Assembly (NCBI GenBank): GCA_937957685.1
Contig: CALGAO010000049.1
Coordinates: 1 to 64,000, forward strand
Direction: 5' to 3'
DNA: 64,000 nucleotides
Origin: an uncultured Paenibacillaceae bacterium
GTDB lineage: Bacteria > Bacillota > Bacilli > Paenibacillales > DA-C8
Part shown: positions 53,904 through 62,588 of the stretch, piece by piece
Layout: each line of letters opens with the position of its first letter
Position numbering within the stretch: the stretch's first letter is position 1
Translations under genes and position numbers: made by a program
The notes under the pieces: generated by a model
Databases searched by the model: none
What the model was told of the DNA's origin: nothing
What the model saw: the letters and a program-made list of their open reading frames with translations, nothing else

Positions 53904-55997
53904 CTATTCCGGATGATTCCCCGAAGCCTCGCCGACCGTATAAGGGGTCGTGACATTGGCGTACGTCAAATGCATCGACATCCCCCATGCCGCGTGGTCC
54001 AGGATATGGCAGTGGTCCATCCAGATGCCCGGATTGTCGGCGCGGAACGCCACCTCATACGTTTCGCCCGGATCCACGAGCAGCGTGTCGAGCACGAGCG
54101 GACTGCCTTTGTACGGCGTGCCGTTCCGGCTCAGGACGACCATATGGTGGCCGTGCAGATGCATGGGGTGATCCGAGAACGTCCGGTTGACGATGCGCGT
54201 TTTGACCAGATCCCCTTCCTCGACCACGAACGTCGGCGTACGCGGGAACACTTCCCCGTTGATGGCCCAGAGCGTGTTCGAGTTTCCATTATAATGCCCC
54301 AGGTAGATCTGGTCGAGCACCGTCAGAAACTCCCGGTCGAACGCGGCATTGCCGTCGATGGGCGCCGGGGCGTACGAGCCGTATGCCAGCGGGTCCAGGA
54401 TCGGGCCTCCCGTCCGGATATCCGCCGCTTCTTGCCCGTCTTTGCTGAATATAATCGTGGTCTCGGGTTCCCGCCCGTCCAGCGTCAAGGTGACCGGATG
54501 GTCCGGCATCGTGAACGTCACGTCGTACCGCCCGCCGCCTCCGATCTTCAGCCGCATGCCGGTGACGGCTTCCGGTTCGTGGATGTCCCAGCCGTCGATC
54601 GCGGATACCCGGAAAGGCGTTCCGTGGAGCGAGAACAATTTCGTGTAGCTGGCGCTGTTGACGAGCCGGAGCCGCACTTCCGTGCCGGGCGGGATGATCC
54701 GCTGCCCGCCGGACGCCGGCCCGGGCAAATGCAGTACCGTCCGCGTCCCGTCCGGCGTCTCCCAGTCGTGGGAGAAAATCGTGACATCCGCCGTCCCGCC
54801 GCCCGCTTCGGCGCCGTCCTTCGGCAGTATGATGAAGGCGCCGAACAGCCCTTTCGCCACCTGGACCGAGGAAGCCTGATGGGAGTGGTACCAGTGGGTG
54901 CCCGTCTCGTTCACGACGAAGCGGTACGTATGGGATTCACCGGGCATGACGGCGTTCTGGGTGAGGCCCGCCACCCCGTCTTCGGCGTTCGGCACATCGA
55001 CGCCGTGCCAGTGCACCGTGACGCCAAGCTCAATGTCCTTGTTGATGAGCTCCACTTCGACCAGATCGCCTTCGCGGACCACGAGATGCGGGCCCGGCAC
55101 CTGGCCGTTGAACGTCCACGCTTCGACCGTGTGTCCCGAGGCAAGCTCGATCATTTGCTTCTGCGCGACGAGCGTGAACCGCGCGTCAGGCTCGCCGGTC
55201 CGCGGACCGGTCAGATCGGTGACGCTGATCGCCGCGCTGCCGGCCGCGGACGCAACGGCATGGCGGGCATGATGATCATGATGCGCTGACGACACCGCTC
55301 CGGCAGGCACGGCACCTCCGCCATATTCGAACGTCTCGGGGTGGAGCATGGACATGGACGCGGGAAATTTGCTGCGCTCCATCGACCACAGGAACCATGC
55401 CATCAGCAGGACGACGGCCGACAGCGTGAACGCGGCGCTGCGGATCGCCATCGCCAGATAGCCGCGCCCCCGGGCCTCGATGGTCCGGACGCGCCGCCGA
55501 TGGTACAGCTGCAAGAGCGCCGCGGTTCCGGCCAGCATGGCCAGGTACATCGTCGATTCCCGCAGATCCGGGACGGAGGGGATATCGAACCATACCAGGT
55601 ACAGCACGAGCAGCGTGCCGGCTGCCATCGTGTGCACGGCTGCCGCAACGTTCGCCGCGGCCTCCGGCGTCATCGCCTTGTCCCCTCTCAGCGCGGGCAG
55701 CGCGCGTGCGGCGACGAGCAGCGCCGGCAGCGCGAGGAGCGGCAGCATGACGACGACGCGGTCCATGACGAATGCCCAACCCAGCGCAAAATAAACCGCC
55801 GCCGTGACGGCACCCCACAGGATCACCAGCAGGATGCCCGCCCATGAACCGATGTGCGCCGCCCGCCTCCAGAGCGGATGAGGGGATGGCCGGAACACCG
55901 CATATTTCAACCCGTTCGCCGCGATTCCGGCCATGACCCCGGCGATCGACAGTCCCATGAGCAGCAAAACTTCAAGCGCGGAAAAGGTTTCAAACAC
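53904..55997 (-). CDS. Membrane-anchored multicopper oxidase
   Basis: A GTG start follows AAGGAGG. This is an unusual 697-residue fusion. Residues 1-210 contain about six transmembrane helices (VLLLMGLSIAGVMAGIAANG onward), followed by a His/Ala-rich linker (SSAHHDHHARHAV). A three-domain cupredoxin oxidase then has all four copper clusters: VHWHGVD, THWYHSHQAS, HPMHLHGHHMV and MDHCHILDHAAWGM, with the type 1 Met present. It should oxidise phenols or metal ions with O2 at the outer membrane face. It lies between a flavin monooxygenase and a hydrolase gene in one operon. Confidence 0.9.
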   Translation of the reverse strand: MFETFSALEVLLLMGLSIAGVMAGIAANGLKYAVFRPSPHPLWRRAAHIGSWAGILLVILWGAVTAAVYFALGWAFVMDRVVVMLPLLALPALLVAARALPALRGDKAMTPEAAANVAAAVHTMAAGTLLVLYLVWFDIPSVPDLRESTMYLAMLAGTAALLQLYHRRRVRTIEARGRGYLAMAIRSAAFTLSAVVLLMAWFLWSMERSKFPASMSMLHPETFEYGGGAVPAGAVSSAHHDHHARHAVASAAGSAAISVTDLTGPRTGEPDARFTLVAQKQMIELASGHTVEAWTFNGQVPGPHLVVREGDLVEVELINKDIELGVTVHWHGVDVPNAEDGVAGLTQNAVMPGESHTYRFVVNETGTHWYHSHQASSVQVAKGLFGAFIILPKDGAEAGGGTADVTIFSHDWETPDGTRTVLHLPGPASGGQRIIPPGTEVRLRLVNSASYTKLFSLHGTPFRVSAIDGWDIHEPEAVTGMRLKIGGGGRYDVTFTMPDHPVTLTLDGREPETTIIFSKDGQEAADIRTGGPILDPLAYGSYAPAPIDGNAAFDREFLTVLDQIYLGHYNGNSNTLWAINGEVFPRTPTFVVEEGDLVKTRIVNRTFSDHPMHLHGHHMVVLSRNGTPYKGSPLVLDTLLVDPGETYEVAFRADNPGIWMDHCHILDHAAWGMSMHLTYANVTTPYTVGEASGNHPE

Positions 55998-56032
55998 CGG
56001 ACTGCCTCCTTAACGCCTCCTTCCGCCGCGCT

Positions 56033-57226
56033 TCACACCGGCACCTTGTCGTGCCAATCCACGCGGTAATCGTACAGCCAGGCGTTGGATTGACGGCTCG
56101 CCTGCTTCAGGAAGAACGGCAGCATCAGATCGCGGAAAAAGACCTGCACCGGATTCGTCGCATGTTTGCGCTGGCCGATGGTTCTCGAATATTTGACGAC
56201 CTTCTCCACCCGTTCCCGGCGCAGCAGTTCGAACTGCCGGAACGCAGCCTCCGGGCTGCGGTTGTCCCGGATGCAGCGGGCAAGCACCAGCGCGTCCTCC
56301 AGCGCCAGCGATGCGCCCTGCCCCGCGTTGGGCGAGGTCGCGTGAATCGCGTCGCCGATGAGCACGACCGGTCCCTTGTACCAGGAGGGAACGGACATCA
56401 GGTCGTAGATCGGATAGACGCCGATCTCGCTCTTCGTCGCCCGGATGATGTCCGGAACGGGATGAATCTCGTTGCGGTACAGGTCGTCAAGCACCCGGCG
56501 CCACTCCGCCTGCGGGATGGACTGCAATTCCTTGCGCGACGGTCTGCCCGGATAGTCGAGATTGCCGAACCAGTAGATTTCACCATCCCGCTTGACCAGG
56601 TAGCCGAAGAACGCCTTCTTCCCGAACACCATGTGCTGGGCCGGCTCGTGCGGGATGTCGACGCCGCGCGCGAAGCCGCCGAAGCTGATCAGGCCCGTGT
56701 AATCCGGCTCCGGGGCGCCGGGCAGAATCAGCCTGCGCGTGCGCGAATGAATGCCGTCGCAGCCGACGAGCAGATCGCCTTCCGCGGACGTCCCGTCGTC
56801 GAAGAGGGCGGTCACCCGGTCGCCCGCGATGTGCAGATTGGCCAGCCGCTTGCCGAATTCGATCGGGATGCCTTCCTGCTGCGCCGCTTCGCGCAGCACT
56901 TTGTGCAGGAAGCCCCGCTTGACCGTGAACCCTTGCGGCTCGCCGGACGGGTCCTCGATCTTGCCCAGCCACTTGCCGCTGCCGCTGTGGAAGTTCATGG
57001 CGCGCAATTCGATGCCTTCTTCGCGGATGCGGCCTTCCACGCCCAGCTCGCGCAGGATGCGCAGACCGTTGCGCGCCACGTTCAGGAACAGGCCGGTGTA
57101 ATCGTCATGGCCCGGCTGCGCCTCGTAGATGTGAGGCTCGTACCCGGCCCGCTTCAGGAAGATGGCAACGGCCGGCCCGGCGATGCCGCAGCCGATGATG
57201 ATCGCTTTCCTGTTTTCCATGGTCAT
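56033..57226 (-). CDS. Class A FAD-dependent monooxygenase
   Basis: The ATG has AAGGAGG five bases upstream. The 397-residue flavoprotein hydroxylase of the PHBH/TetX group has Rossmann motif IIGCGIAGPAVAIFLKRAGY, the DG motif LLVGCDGIHSRTRR and the GD motif VLIGDAIHATSPNAGQGASL. Enzymes of this group hydroxylate aromatics or inactivate antibiotics such as tetracyclines using NAD(P)H and O2. It heads an operon with the multicopper oxidase and MBL hydrolase and is divergent from a MarR regulator. Confidence 0.9.
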   Translation of the reverse strand: MTMENRKAIIIGCGIAGPAVAIFLKRAGYEPHIYEAQPGHDDYTGLFLNVARNGLRILRELGVEGRIREEGIELRAMNFHSGSGKWLGKIEDPSGEPQGFTVKRGFLHKVLREAAQQEGIPIEFGKRLANLHIAGDRVTALFDDGTSAEGDLLVGCDGIHSRTRRLILPGAPEPDYTGLISFGGFARGVDIPHEPAQHMVFGKKAFFGYLVKRDGEIYWFGNLDYPGRPSRKELQSIPQAEWRRVLDDLYRNEIHPVPDIIRATKSEIGVYPIYDLMSVPSWYKGPVVLIGDAIHATSPNAGQGASLALEDALVLARCIRDNRSPEAAFRQFELLRRERVEKVVKYSRTIGQRKHATNPVQVFFRDLMLPFFLKQASRQSNAWLYDYRVDWHDKVPV

Positions 57227-57261
57227 GATCTCCTCCTTGAGAATGCAGTCAACCCGACATT

Positions 57262-57280
57262 TATCTTAATAATTAAGATA
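57262..57280. promoter_or_regulatory. MarR-type operator 1
   Basis: The perfect 19-bp palindrome TATCTTAATAATTAAGATA lies 36 bp upstream of the monooxygenase ATG. It sits in the divergent region shared with the MarR gene. Confidence 0.85.
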
Positions 57281-57323
57281 TTACGCCGCAGGTTGCCGGA
57301 TTTGCATCCGGTGAAGGTTTGCT

Positions 57324-57344
57324 ATATCTTAATAATTAAGATAT
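57324..57344. promoter_or_regulatory. MarR-type operator 2
   Basis: A second copy of the same palindrome, extended to 21 bp, is centred 63 bp (six helical turns) from the first. Cooperative binding by the MarR protein encoded downstream, with autoregulation, is the simplest reading. Confidence 0.85.
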
Positions 57345-57454
57345 CTAACTCCATCTTACGCACAACGAGCGAATTGTCAATACCGGCCAGAGCCCGGTCT
57401 TGAATCTGGACTTCGGTCGGGGTACCATTGCCATGATCGGAGGATGGATCGTCC

Positions 57455-57925
57455 ATGAATCATCGCGAATTTGTTCCGCCGGAACTTTTCGAATCCCTGC
57501 TGGAAGCTTCCCGGCGGCTGTCGACCCAGACCGTCTTCTTCCACCAGGCGGCGGCCAAATATCTGGGCCTCAACATCACCGACCACAAATGCCTGGACAT
57601 TGTGCTCGGCATGGGCCGGGCGACGGCCGGACAGCTCGCCGAGCTCACGGGGCTGACGACCGGCGCCATCACCAGCGTGATCAACCGGCTGGAGAAAGCT
57701 GGCTTCGTCCGCCGGGCGAAGGACCCGAACGACCTGCGCATCGTCTACGTCGAGCCGATCCCGGAAAATCTCCATCCGCTCGCGGGCGTCTTCGGCCCCC
57801 TCGGCGAAGAGATGGCCGAGCTGTTCTCCCGTTACAGCACGGACGAGCTCCGGCTCATCCTCGATTACATCGAACGCTCCATTCAGGTGCTTGCCCGGCA
57901 GGCGGAGCGGTTGAAGAGGGATTAA
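57455..57925 (+). CDS. MarR-family transcriptional regulator
   Basis: This 156-residue winged-helix regulator has GRATAGQLAELTGLTTGAIT as the helix-turn-helix and SVINRLEKAGFVRRAKDPND as the recognition helix and wing (conserved DxR-like DPNDLR), plus helices for dimerisation at both ends. It probably represses the divergent monooxygenase-oxidase-hydrolase operon through the two palindromes and responds to a phenolic or quinone-like ligand. That is inferred from family and position. Confidence 0.92.
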   Translation: MNHREFVPPELFESLLEASRRLSTQTVFFHQAAAKYLGLNITDHKCLDIVLGMGRATAGQLAELTGLTTGAITSVINRLEKAGFVRRAKDPNDLRIVYVEPIPENLHPLAGVFGPLGEEMAELFSRYSTDELRLILDYIERSIQVLARQAERLKRD

Positions 57926-58250
57926 CTCCTTTCATTCGTCCGCATCCAGTCGTCAAAGTGCCGCTCAAGGAAGTCCACTTCCTTCCTGTAATGATCCAGA
58001 TGGCCTTCCTCCACCATTTTCAAAAAGGCCGGGTCGCCGGCTGCGGCGCGGTCAGACAACAGGGCGCACAGAAAGCGAATCCGCGAGGGGAATGCGCGGT
58101 TGATGCAAATCCTTCCGTCGCATCGTGGAAATCTTTCATCAGCTTGGCCAGCTCCGCCGTCACCGAATCCGACCAGATATAGCTTTCGGCTTCGGATGAC
58201 ACTCCAAAAATATCCGGACAAGACGCGCCGCATCTGATGTCGCCGGCCAA
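57922..58250 (-). pseudogene. Frameshifted small gene of unknown family
   Basis: Two overlapping frames appear to be parts of one gene. The N-terminal part reads SSEAESYIWSDSVTAELAKL, then MKDFHDATEGFA. The C-terminal part reads FLCALLSDRAAAGDPAFLKM, then EEGHLDHYRKEVDFLERHFDDW. The switch point lies around 58090-58110. The helical, charged tail vaguely resembles C-termini of PadR-type regulators, but no DNA-binding domain is visible. It converges on the marR gene, ending 4 bp inside it. Confidence 0.4.
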
Positions 58251-58306
58251 AACTGAAAGCAGCGGAAGACCTGTTGAGGCTCCTCCGCCGCTTTTTAAAT
58301 CGAACC

Positions 58307-58684
58307 TTACTTTCTCTCCATCACGGCAAAATAGTTCTCTTCCTCATCCGCGAAATTGAATACCTTGCCGCCGGGAATCTCCACGAGATCTCCGACCTTG
58401 ACGTTCTTGCCTTTCAAGTCATTGTACAGTTGTTCCGCATTGTCCGTATAGAACATCAGGGACGGCGTACTGAGATTCAGTTCGGGATGCATTTTGGCGA
58501 CGAACGCTTTGTTCTGCAGCACGATGGTCGTGTCCGCGCCCGGCGGGGCGATTTCAATCCACCGCATGCCCTCGCCGTTGTCCTCTTCCGCTTTGACCTT
58601 GAACCCCAGTTTCTCTGTCCAGAAAGCCTTCGACTGATCCTGATTGTTGACGTACAACATGACTTGACCGAGTTTTTGTATCAT
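58307..58684 (-). CDS. VOC-family (glyoxalase-like) protein
   Basis: This 125-residue protein has two beta-alpha-beta-beta-beta modules: LGQVMLYVNNQDQSKAFWTE and LGFKVKAEEDNGEGMRWIEI, then STPSLMFYTDNAEQLYNDLK and VFNFADEEENYFAVME. It is a typical small VOC fold for metal-dependent isomerases, dioxygenases or resistance proteins. Its Gln/His-Glu metal set is only partly clear. It is one of several redox or electrophile-related genes here. Confidence 0.85.
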   Translation of the reverse strand: MIQKLGQVMLYVNNQDQSKAFWTEKLGFKVKAEEDNGEGMRWIEIAPPGADTTIVLQNKAFVAKMHPELNLSTPSLMFYTDNAEQLYNDLKGKNVKVGDLVEIPGGKVFNFADEEENYFAVMERK

Positions 58685-58728
58685 GGTTTATCGCTCCTTT
58701 ATTTAATTAAAAATGTAATCCGCCGATG

Positions 58729-59130
58729 TCATTGCCGCGAGAGTCCGGCGCTCCTTCGCGAGTGATTCGACACATATCGGTTTCCCAGGAACACCAGGGC
58801 GGTGAGAAGCATTACGATAAACGGCGAGACAGCCTCGGCGTACAGGCCTGCGATCAGACTCGACCCGACCGCCCCCAGCAGAATGATGAAAATGACACCG
58901 AGAGAAGCGTAGCCGATCGCGGCTCTCCACAACCCGACAATCAAGCCGATTGCCGCAAGCAATTCGAAAAACCCGATTGCATAAATAAACCCGACGCTGT
59001 AACCGATCGATTGAAGCGGATCGGTATAGATTTCCCTGATCGTCTCCGCGCTGGACGACAGCTTGAAGAAGCCGGCGAACCCCATGAGCGGAACAAGCAC
59101 GATGTGCAGAATGCGGACTGCCCATTTCAT
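58729..59130 (-). CDS. DoxX-family membrane protein
   Basis: This 133-residue protein has four transmembrane helices (ILHIVLVPLMGFAGFFKLSS, YAIGFFELLAAIGLIVGLWR, YASLGVIFIILLGAVGSSLI, IVMLLTALVFLGNRYV). AGFFKL and FELLAAIGLIVG are DoxX-family positions. Relatives are linked to oxidative or thiol stress and quinone-dependent oxidation. Its ribosome site (GGAGG) lies six to ten bases upstream. Confidence 0.8.
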   Translation of the reverse strand: MKWAVRILHIVLVPLMGFAGFFKLSSSAETIREIYTDPLQSIGYSVGFIYAIGFFELLAAIGLIVGLWRAAIGYASLGVIFIILLGAVGSSLIAGLYAEAVSPFIVMLLTALVFLGNRYVSNHSRRSAGLSRQ

Positions 59131-59417
59131 GGTTCCTCACCTCCTTTATACTGGAGCCGTTCACCTGTATTGACGAACACCGACCGGGCAATTCATCGGC
59201 GGTGTCCCAAATTTCCGATGCGCCTGCTATTTTTTCTTCACATTGCGCCATCCCGGTATGCTCCCACCCTTCATCTCCACCACATTCGGCCGGTGCGGCG
59301 GCAGAGCGCCTTGCATAATTCCGCCGGTCATCAGGTATGTTATTTTATACCAGCTTTCAAGAAACTGCCTTCTTCTCAAGCATGGCGGGATATCACATTC
59401 GGAGGGAGAGAAATACA

Positions 59418-59975
59418 ATGTCCAACGACAAACTGCACATCGGCATCATCCTGGGCAGCACGCGGGAAGGCCGGGTCAGCCCGCAGGTGGGCGAATGGGT
59501 CAAAGGCATCGCCGACATGCGCGGCGACGCACAGTATGAGATTGTGGATATCGCCGACTACAATCTGCCCTTTCTCGGCACGACGGACGATGCGGATCCC
59601 GCCGTTTCCAGATGGAACGAGAAGCTGTTCAGCCTCGACGGGTTTGTCTTCATCGTGCAGGAATACAACCACAGCATCACGGGGGCGCTGAAAAACGCGC
59701 TCGACCTTGCCCGCGAGGCGTGGAACAACAAGGCGGCGGGCATCGTCAGCTACGGCTCCACGGGCGGCGCGCGCGCGGCGGAGCATCTGCGGGGCATACT
59801 GGGCGAATTGATGATCGCGGACGTCCGGACGCATCCGACGCTGTCCCTGTTCACCGACTTCGAAAACATGACCGTCTTCAAGCCGGCCGAGCGGCACCGG
59901 CAGACCGTGAACGAAATGCTGAATCAGCTGATCGCCTGGAGCGCGGCGTTAAAGCCGCTGAGAGCGAAGCAATAA
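59418..59975 (+). CDS. NADPH-dependent FMN reductase
   Basis: The ATG at 59418 has GGAGGGAG upstream; the frame extends further left without a better start. The 185-residue flavodoxin-like protein has LGSTREGRVSPQVGEWV (FMN-phosphate loop), VDIADYNLPFLG, FIVQEYNHSITGALKNALD and SYGSTGGARAAEHLRG, as in ArsH/ChrR/YieF-type NAD(P)H:quinone or azo reductases. It probably reduces quinones or metals two electrons at a time, fitting the neighbouring oxidative genes. The 287-bp gap to its left holds only its promoter region. Confidence 0.9.
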   Translation: MSNDKLHIGIILGSTREGRVSPQVGEWVKGIADMRGDAQYEIVDIADYNLPFLGTTDDADPAVSRWNEKLFSLDGFVFIVQEYNHSITGALKNALDLAREAWNNKAAGIVSYGSTGGARAAEHLRGILGELMIADVRTHPTLSLFTDFENMTVFKPAERHRQTVNEMLNQLIAWSAALKPLRAKQ

Positions 59976-59992
59976 ACAGTCGCCGTCGAGCA

Positions 59993-60025
59993 AAGCCCTG
60001 TACGGATGTGCAGGGCTTCTCGTCT
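59993..60025 (+). terminator. Intrinsic terminator after FMN reductase gene
   Basis: An AAGCCCTG / CAGGGCTT 8-bp stem is followed by CTCGTCTTGTCTT, a weak T-run. Confidence 0.6.
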
Positions 60026-60079
60026 TGTCTTGGGGGGATGCGAACGGGTAAGATCCTTTATAAGAGGAGGCTGGAGCGG

Positions 60080-61123
60080 ATGAACGAAATCATGGACATC
60101 AAAAAAGCCGTCGATCGTCTGAGCCCCGACAACGCGAAGTCGATCCTGCGGCTTGTGCTGCACCAGATCCGGCTGCTGAAAGAACAGACGGCGTCCCCTG
60201 AAGGCGCCGCCGCCGGACTGATGGAGCTGTACGACCGGCTGATGACGTACGATGATCGCAAGCTTTCCTGGGATCCGGATCCCGGCTGCACCCATGTCCA
60301 CATCGTGACGGGCGAATCCTTCGCAGGCAGCATGAAGCTGGCGCTGCGGGAGCTTGGCCGGGCAGATACGCACAAGATCGTCACGCTGAATGACAATTAC
60401 GCCATCGGCCCGATCGGGGGCCTCGACACGCCGGAAGGCCGGCAGGCGCGGCGCGACTGGTTCAAGCACAACATCGCGGCCGCGCTTGAGGATGACGCGG
60501 ATTCCGAAGCAGAATACGACGCGTTGCTCCGGAAACTGGATCAAATTCCGGAGCAGGCGGAAATCATCGTCTGGGCCAGCCGCAGCGTATATGAGCAGAC
60601 GGGCATGCGGTACGCGCTGCATCTGCTCCGCCATAAGCCCAACGCCATCCGCGTATGCGACGCCTGCGCGATCTGCGATACGCTCGACAAGCGTCCCGAT
60701 CATTCCGAAACCTACAGACGATCCGGTGAAATCGTGCCGGACAAGCTGCGGGAAGCGCTCCTGCAAGCGGAACACGGCAGCCGGCTGTCCGCCGGCGACA
60801 TCCGGCGGCTTGCGGAAGAGTGGACGGCGATCGCGGAACAGGGCGGCGTGCTGCGCATCTGGCGGGACGGCGCGGTGCGGGAGGTTCCGGCGGATCATTT
60901 TGACCCGTACCTGCTGGAGATGCTGGAACAGGTGACGAACGCTGCCGATGCCGGCGGGTTTGTCAAAGCCGCACGCATAGTCGGGGCGGCCATCGGCCAT
61001 TGCGAACAGGACATCGGTGACGCCTATTTTGAATACCGGCTGCGAGAGCTTATCTATGCAGGTGTCCTGGAGGTCCGGGGAATCCCGGCGGGGCTGCGCT
61101 ATTACAGCGTCAGGCGAAAATAG
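60080..61123 (+). CDS. DUF1835/DUF3658 protein (copy 2)
   Basis: The ATG at 60080 lies after GAGGAGG...GGAG. The 347-residue product is closely related to the protein at 16640-17698 along its whole length (CTHVHIVTGESFAGSMKLAL, DNYAIGPIGGLDTPEGRQAR, QAEIIVWASRSVYEQTGMRY, EQGGVLRIWRDG). It differs by an acidic insertion (EDDADSEAEYDALL). The higher GC content here suggests a separate history rather than a very recent duplication. Function is unknown. Confidence 0.85.
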   Translation: MNEIMDIKKAVDRLSPDNAKSILRLVLHQIRLLKEQTASPEGAAAGLMELYDRLMTYDDRKLSWDPDPGCTHVHIVTGESFAGSMKLALRELGRADTHKIVTLNDNYAIGPIGGLDTPEGRQARRDWFKHNIAAALEDDADSEAEYDALLRKLDQIPEQAEIIVWASRSVYEQTGMRYALHLLRHKPNAIRVCDACAICDTLDKRPDHSETYRRSGEIVPDKLREALLQAEHGSRLSAGDIRRLAEEWTAIAEQGGVLRIWRDGAVREVPADHFDPYLLEMLEQVTNAADAGGFVKAARIVGAAIGHCEQDIGDAYFEYRLRELIYAGVLEVRGIPAGLRYYSVRRK

Positions 61124-61127
61124 TCCC

Positions 61128-62588
61128 TTACCTTCTCCGCTCCGCCGCGCTGATGCCGCCCATGGACGCAGCCGTCTCCCCCGCCTTCGGCAATGTCAGC
61201 ACAAACCGCGTCCAACGGCCGCCGCTGTCGAGCTCGAGTCTGCCGCCATGCTTCTCCGCGATATGCCTGGCGATGGTCAAACCGAGCCCCGATCCGCCGT
61301 CGCTCTTGCGCGCGGCGTCGCCGCGGACGAACGCTTCGAACACACGGGCGCGCAATTCGGCGGGAATGCCGATGCCATTATCGGCGACCTCAAGCCGCAC
61401 TTCGCCGGGACCGTCGATGAGCGACAGCCGTACATGCGTCCCCGGCTGGTTGTATTTCAGCGCGTTCGCCAGCAGATTCGAGATCGCCCGGTACAGCAGT
61501 TTCGCATGAATCGGCACGGGCAGTTCGTCCGCCGGGATGTCGCATTCGAACACCATCCCCTTCTCCTCGAACAGATCGTAATGGTCGACGGCCATTTCGC
61601 GCGTGAACTCCGCCAGATCGCATGTCGTCTTGGCGACGGGATAGTCGGGGACCTCCAGCTTCGCCAGCTCGAACACGTCGTCGATCAGTTCCGAGACCAG
61701 CTTCGTCTTGCCGTGGATGAGGCTGAGCGTCCGCTGCCGCGCGGCTTCATCCTTGATGACCCCGTGCTGAAGCGCCTCCGCGTAACCCCGGATCGTCGTG
61801 ATCGGCGTCCTCAAATCGTGCGAAATATGAACGAGCATCCGCTGCTTGCTCTCGGCCATCCGCCGGTTGTCCGCTTCGGCTTGCTCCAGCTTTTCCGCCA
61901 TCTTGTTGAAGCTCTCCTGGATTTGCGCAAGCTCGTAATTCGCTTCGACGCGAAGCCGCTCATGGTAGCGCCCGTCCGATATGCTGCGGATGCCCGCGGC
62001 AATCGCGCCGAGCGGGTTGGTCAATCTGACCGCGGTCAGGCGGCTGTACACGTACACGTTGAGCCCGAACAGCAGGACGAACAACGCCCCCGTCTCGGCC
62101 AGCGCGATCCAGAAGATGTTCCAGTTGGCCGCTGTCATCTCGCTCAGCACGACATCCGTCCGGACATGCTGTTTCGGCAGCCTGACCAGGACGTACCGGC
62201 GCTCTCCGTCATTCGTATGGAATGGCGCGATCGACGCGTAGAACGGATTGTCGTCCGTATCATGAAACAGCGCGTTCAGCTCCCGCTCCGTATAGCCCGC
62301 CGCCGCACCGTCCCGCTTCTCCCCCCTGACCTCCAGAATCCGCAGCTGCTCGTCGAGAATTTCCACCCAGCCATCCACCGCCTCGATCGCATCGGTCCGG
62401 ATATCGGCCTGATCCGGACGGGCGATGGCATGGGCCTGAAGCAGCGACATATCTTCGGCGGGCATCCGCGCGTTGGTCCTCGCCACGAAAAACAGCAGCA
62501 ACACGATGAAGCTTACGCCAAGCGACAGGGAAAAAAGGATATAGCTCCTGAGCAGCATCCCGGACAGCTTTCTCGGTTTACGGCGCAT
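61128..62588 (-). CDS. Sensor histidine kinase (VanS/CzcS-like)
   Basis: The ATG at 62588 (MRRKPRKLSGMLLRSYILFS) has GAAGG eight bases upstream and overlaps the regulator gene by 11 bp. The 486-residue kinase has two transmembrane helices flanking an extracellular domain of about 120 residues. A HAMP linker (NPLGAIAAGIRSISDGRYHE) follows, then phospho-His in MLVHISHDLRTPITTIRGY, NLLANALKYNQPG, VADNGIGIPAE and GSGLGLTIARHIAEKHGG. All catalytic motifs look intact. It pairs with the OmpR-type regulator encoded upstream. Confidence 0.92.
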   Translation of the reverse strand: MRRKPRKLSGMLLRSYILFSLSLGVSFIVLLLFFVARTNARMPAEDMSLLQAHAIARPDQADIRTDAIEAVDGWVEILDEQLRILEVRGEKRDGAAAGYTERELNALFHDTDDNPFYASIAPFHTNDGERRYVLVRLPKQHVRTDVVLSEMTAANWNIFWIALAETGALFVLLFGLNVYVYSRLTAVRLTNPLGAIAAGIRSISDGRYHERLRVEANYELAQIQESFNKMAEKLEQAEADNRRMAESKQRMLVHISHDLRTPITTIRGYAEALQHGVIKDEAARQRTLSLIHGKTKLVSELIDDVFELAKLEVPDYPVAKTTCDLAEFTREMAVDHYDLFEEKGMVFECDIPADELPVPIHAKLLYRAISNLLANALKYNQPGTHVRLSLIDGPGEVRLEVADNGIGIPAELRARVFEAFVRGDAARKSDGGSGLGLTIARHIAEKHGGRLELDSGGRWTRFVLTLPKAGETAASMGGISAAERRR

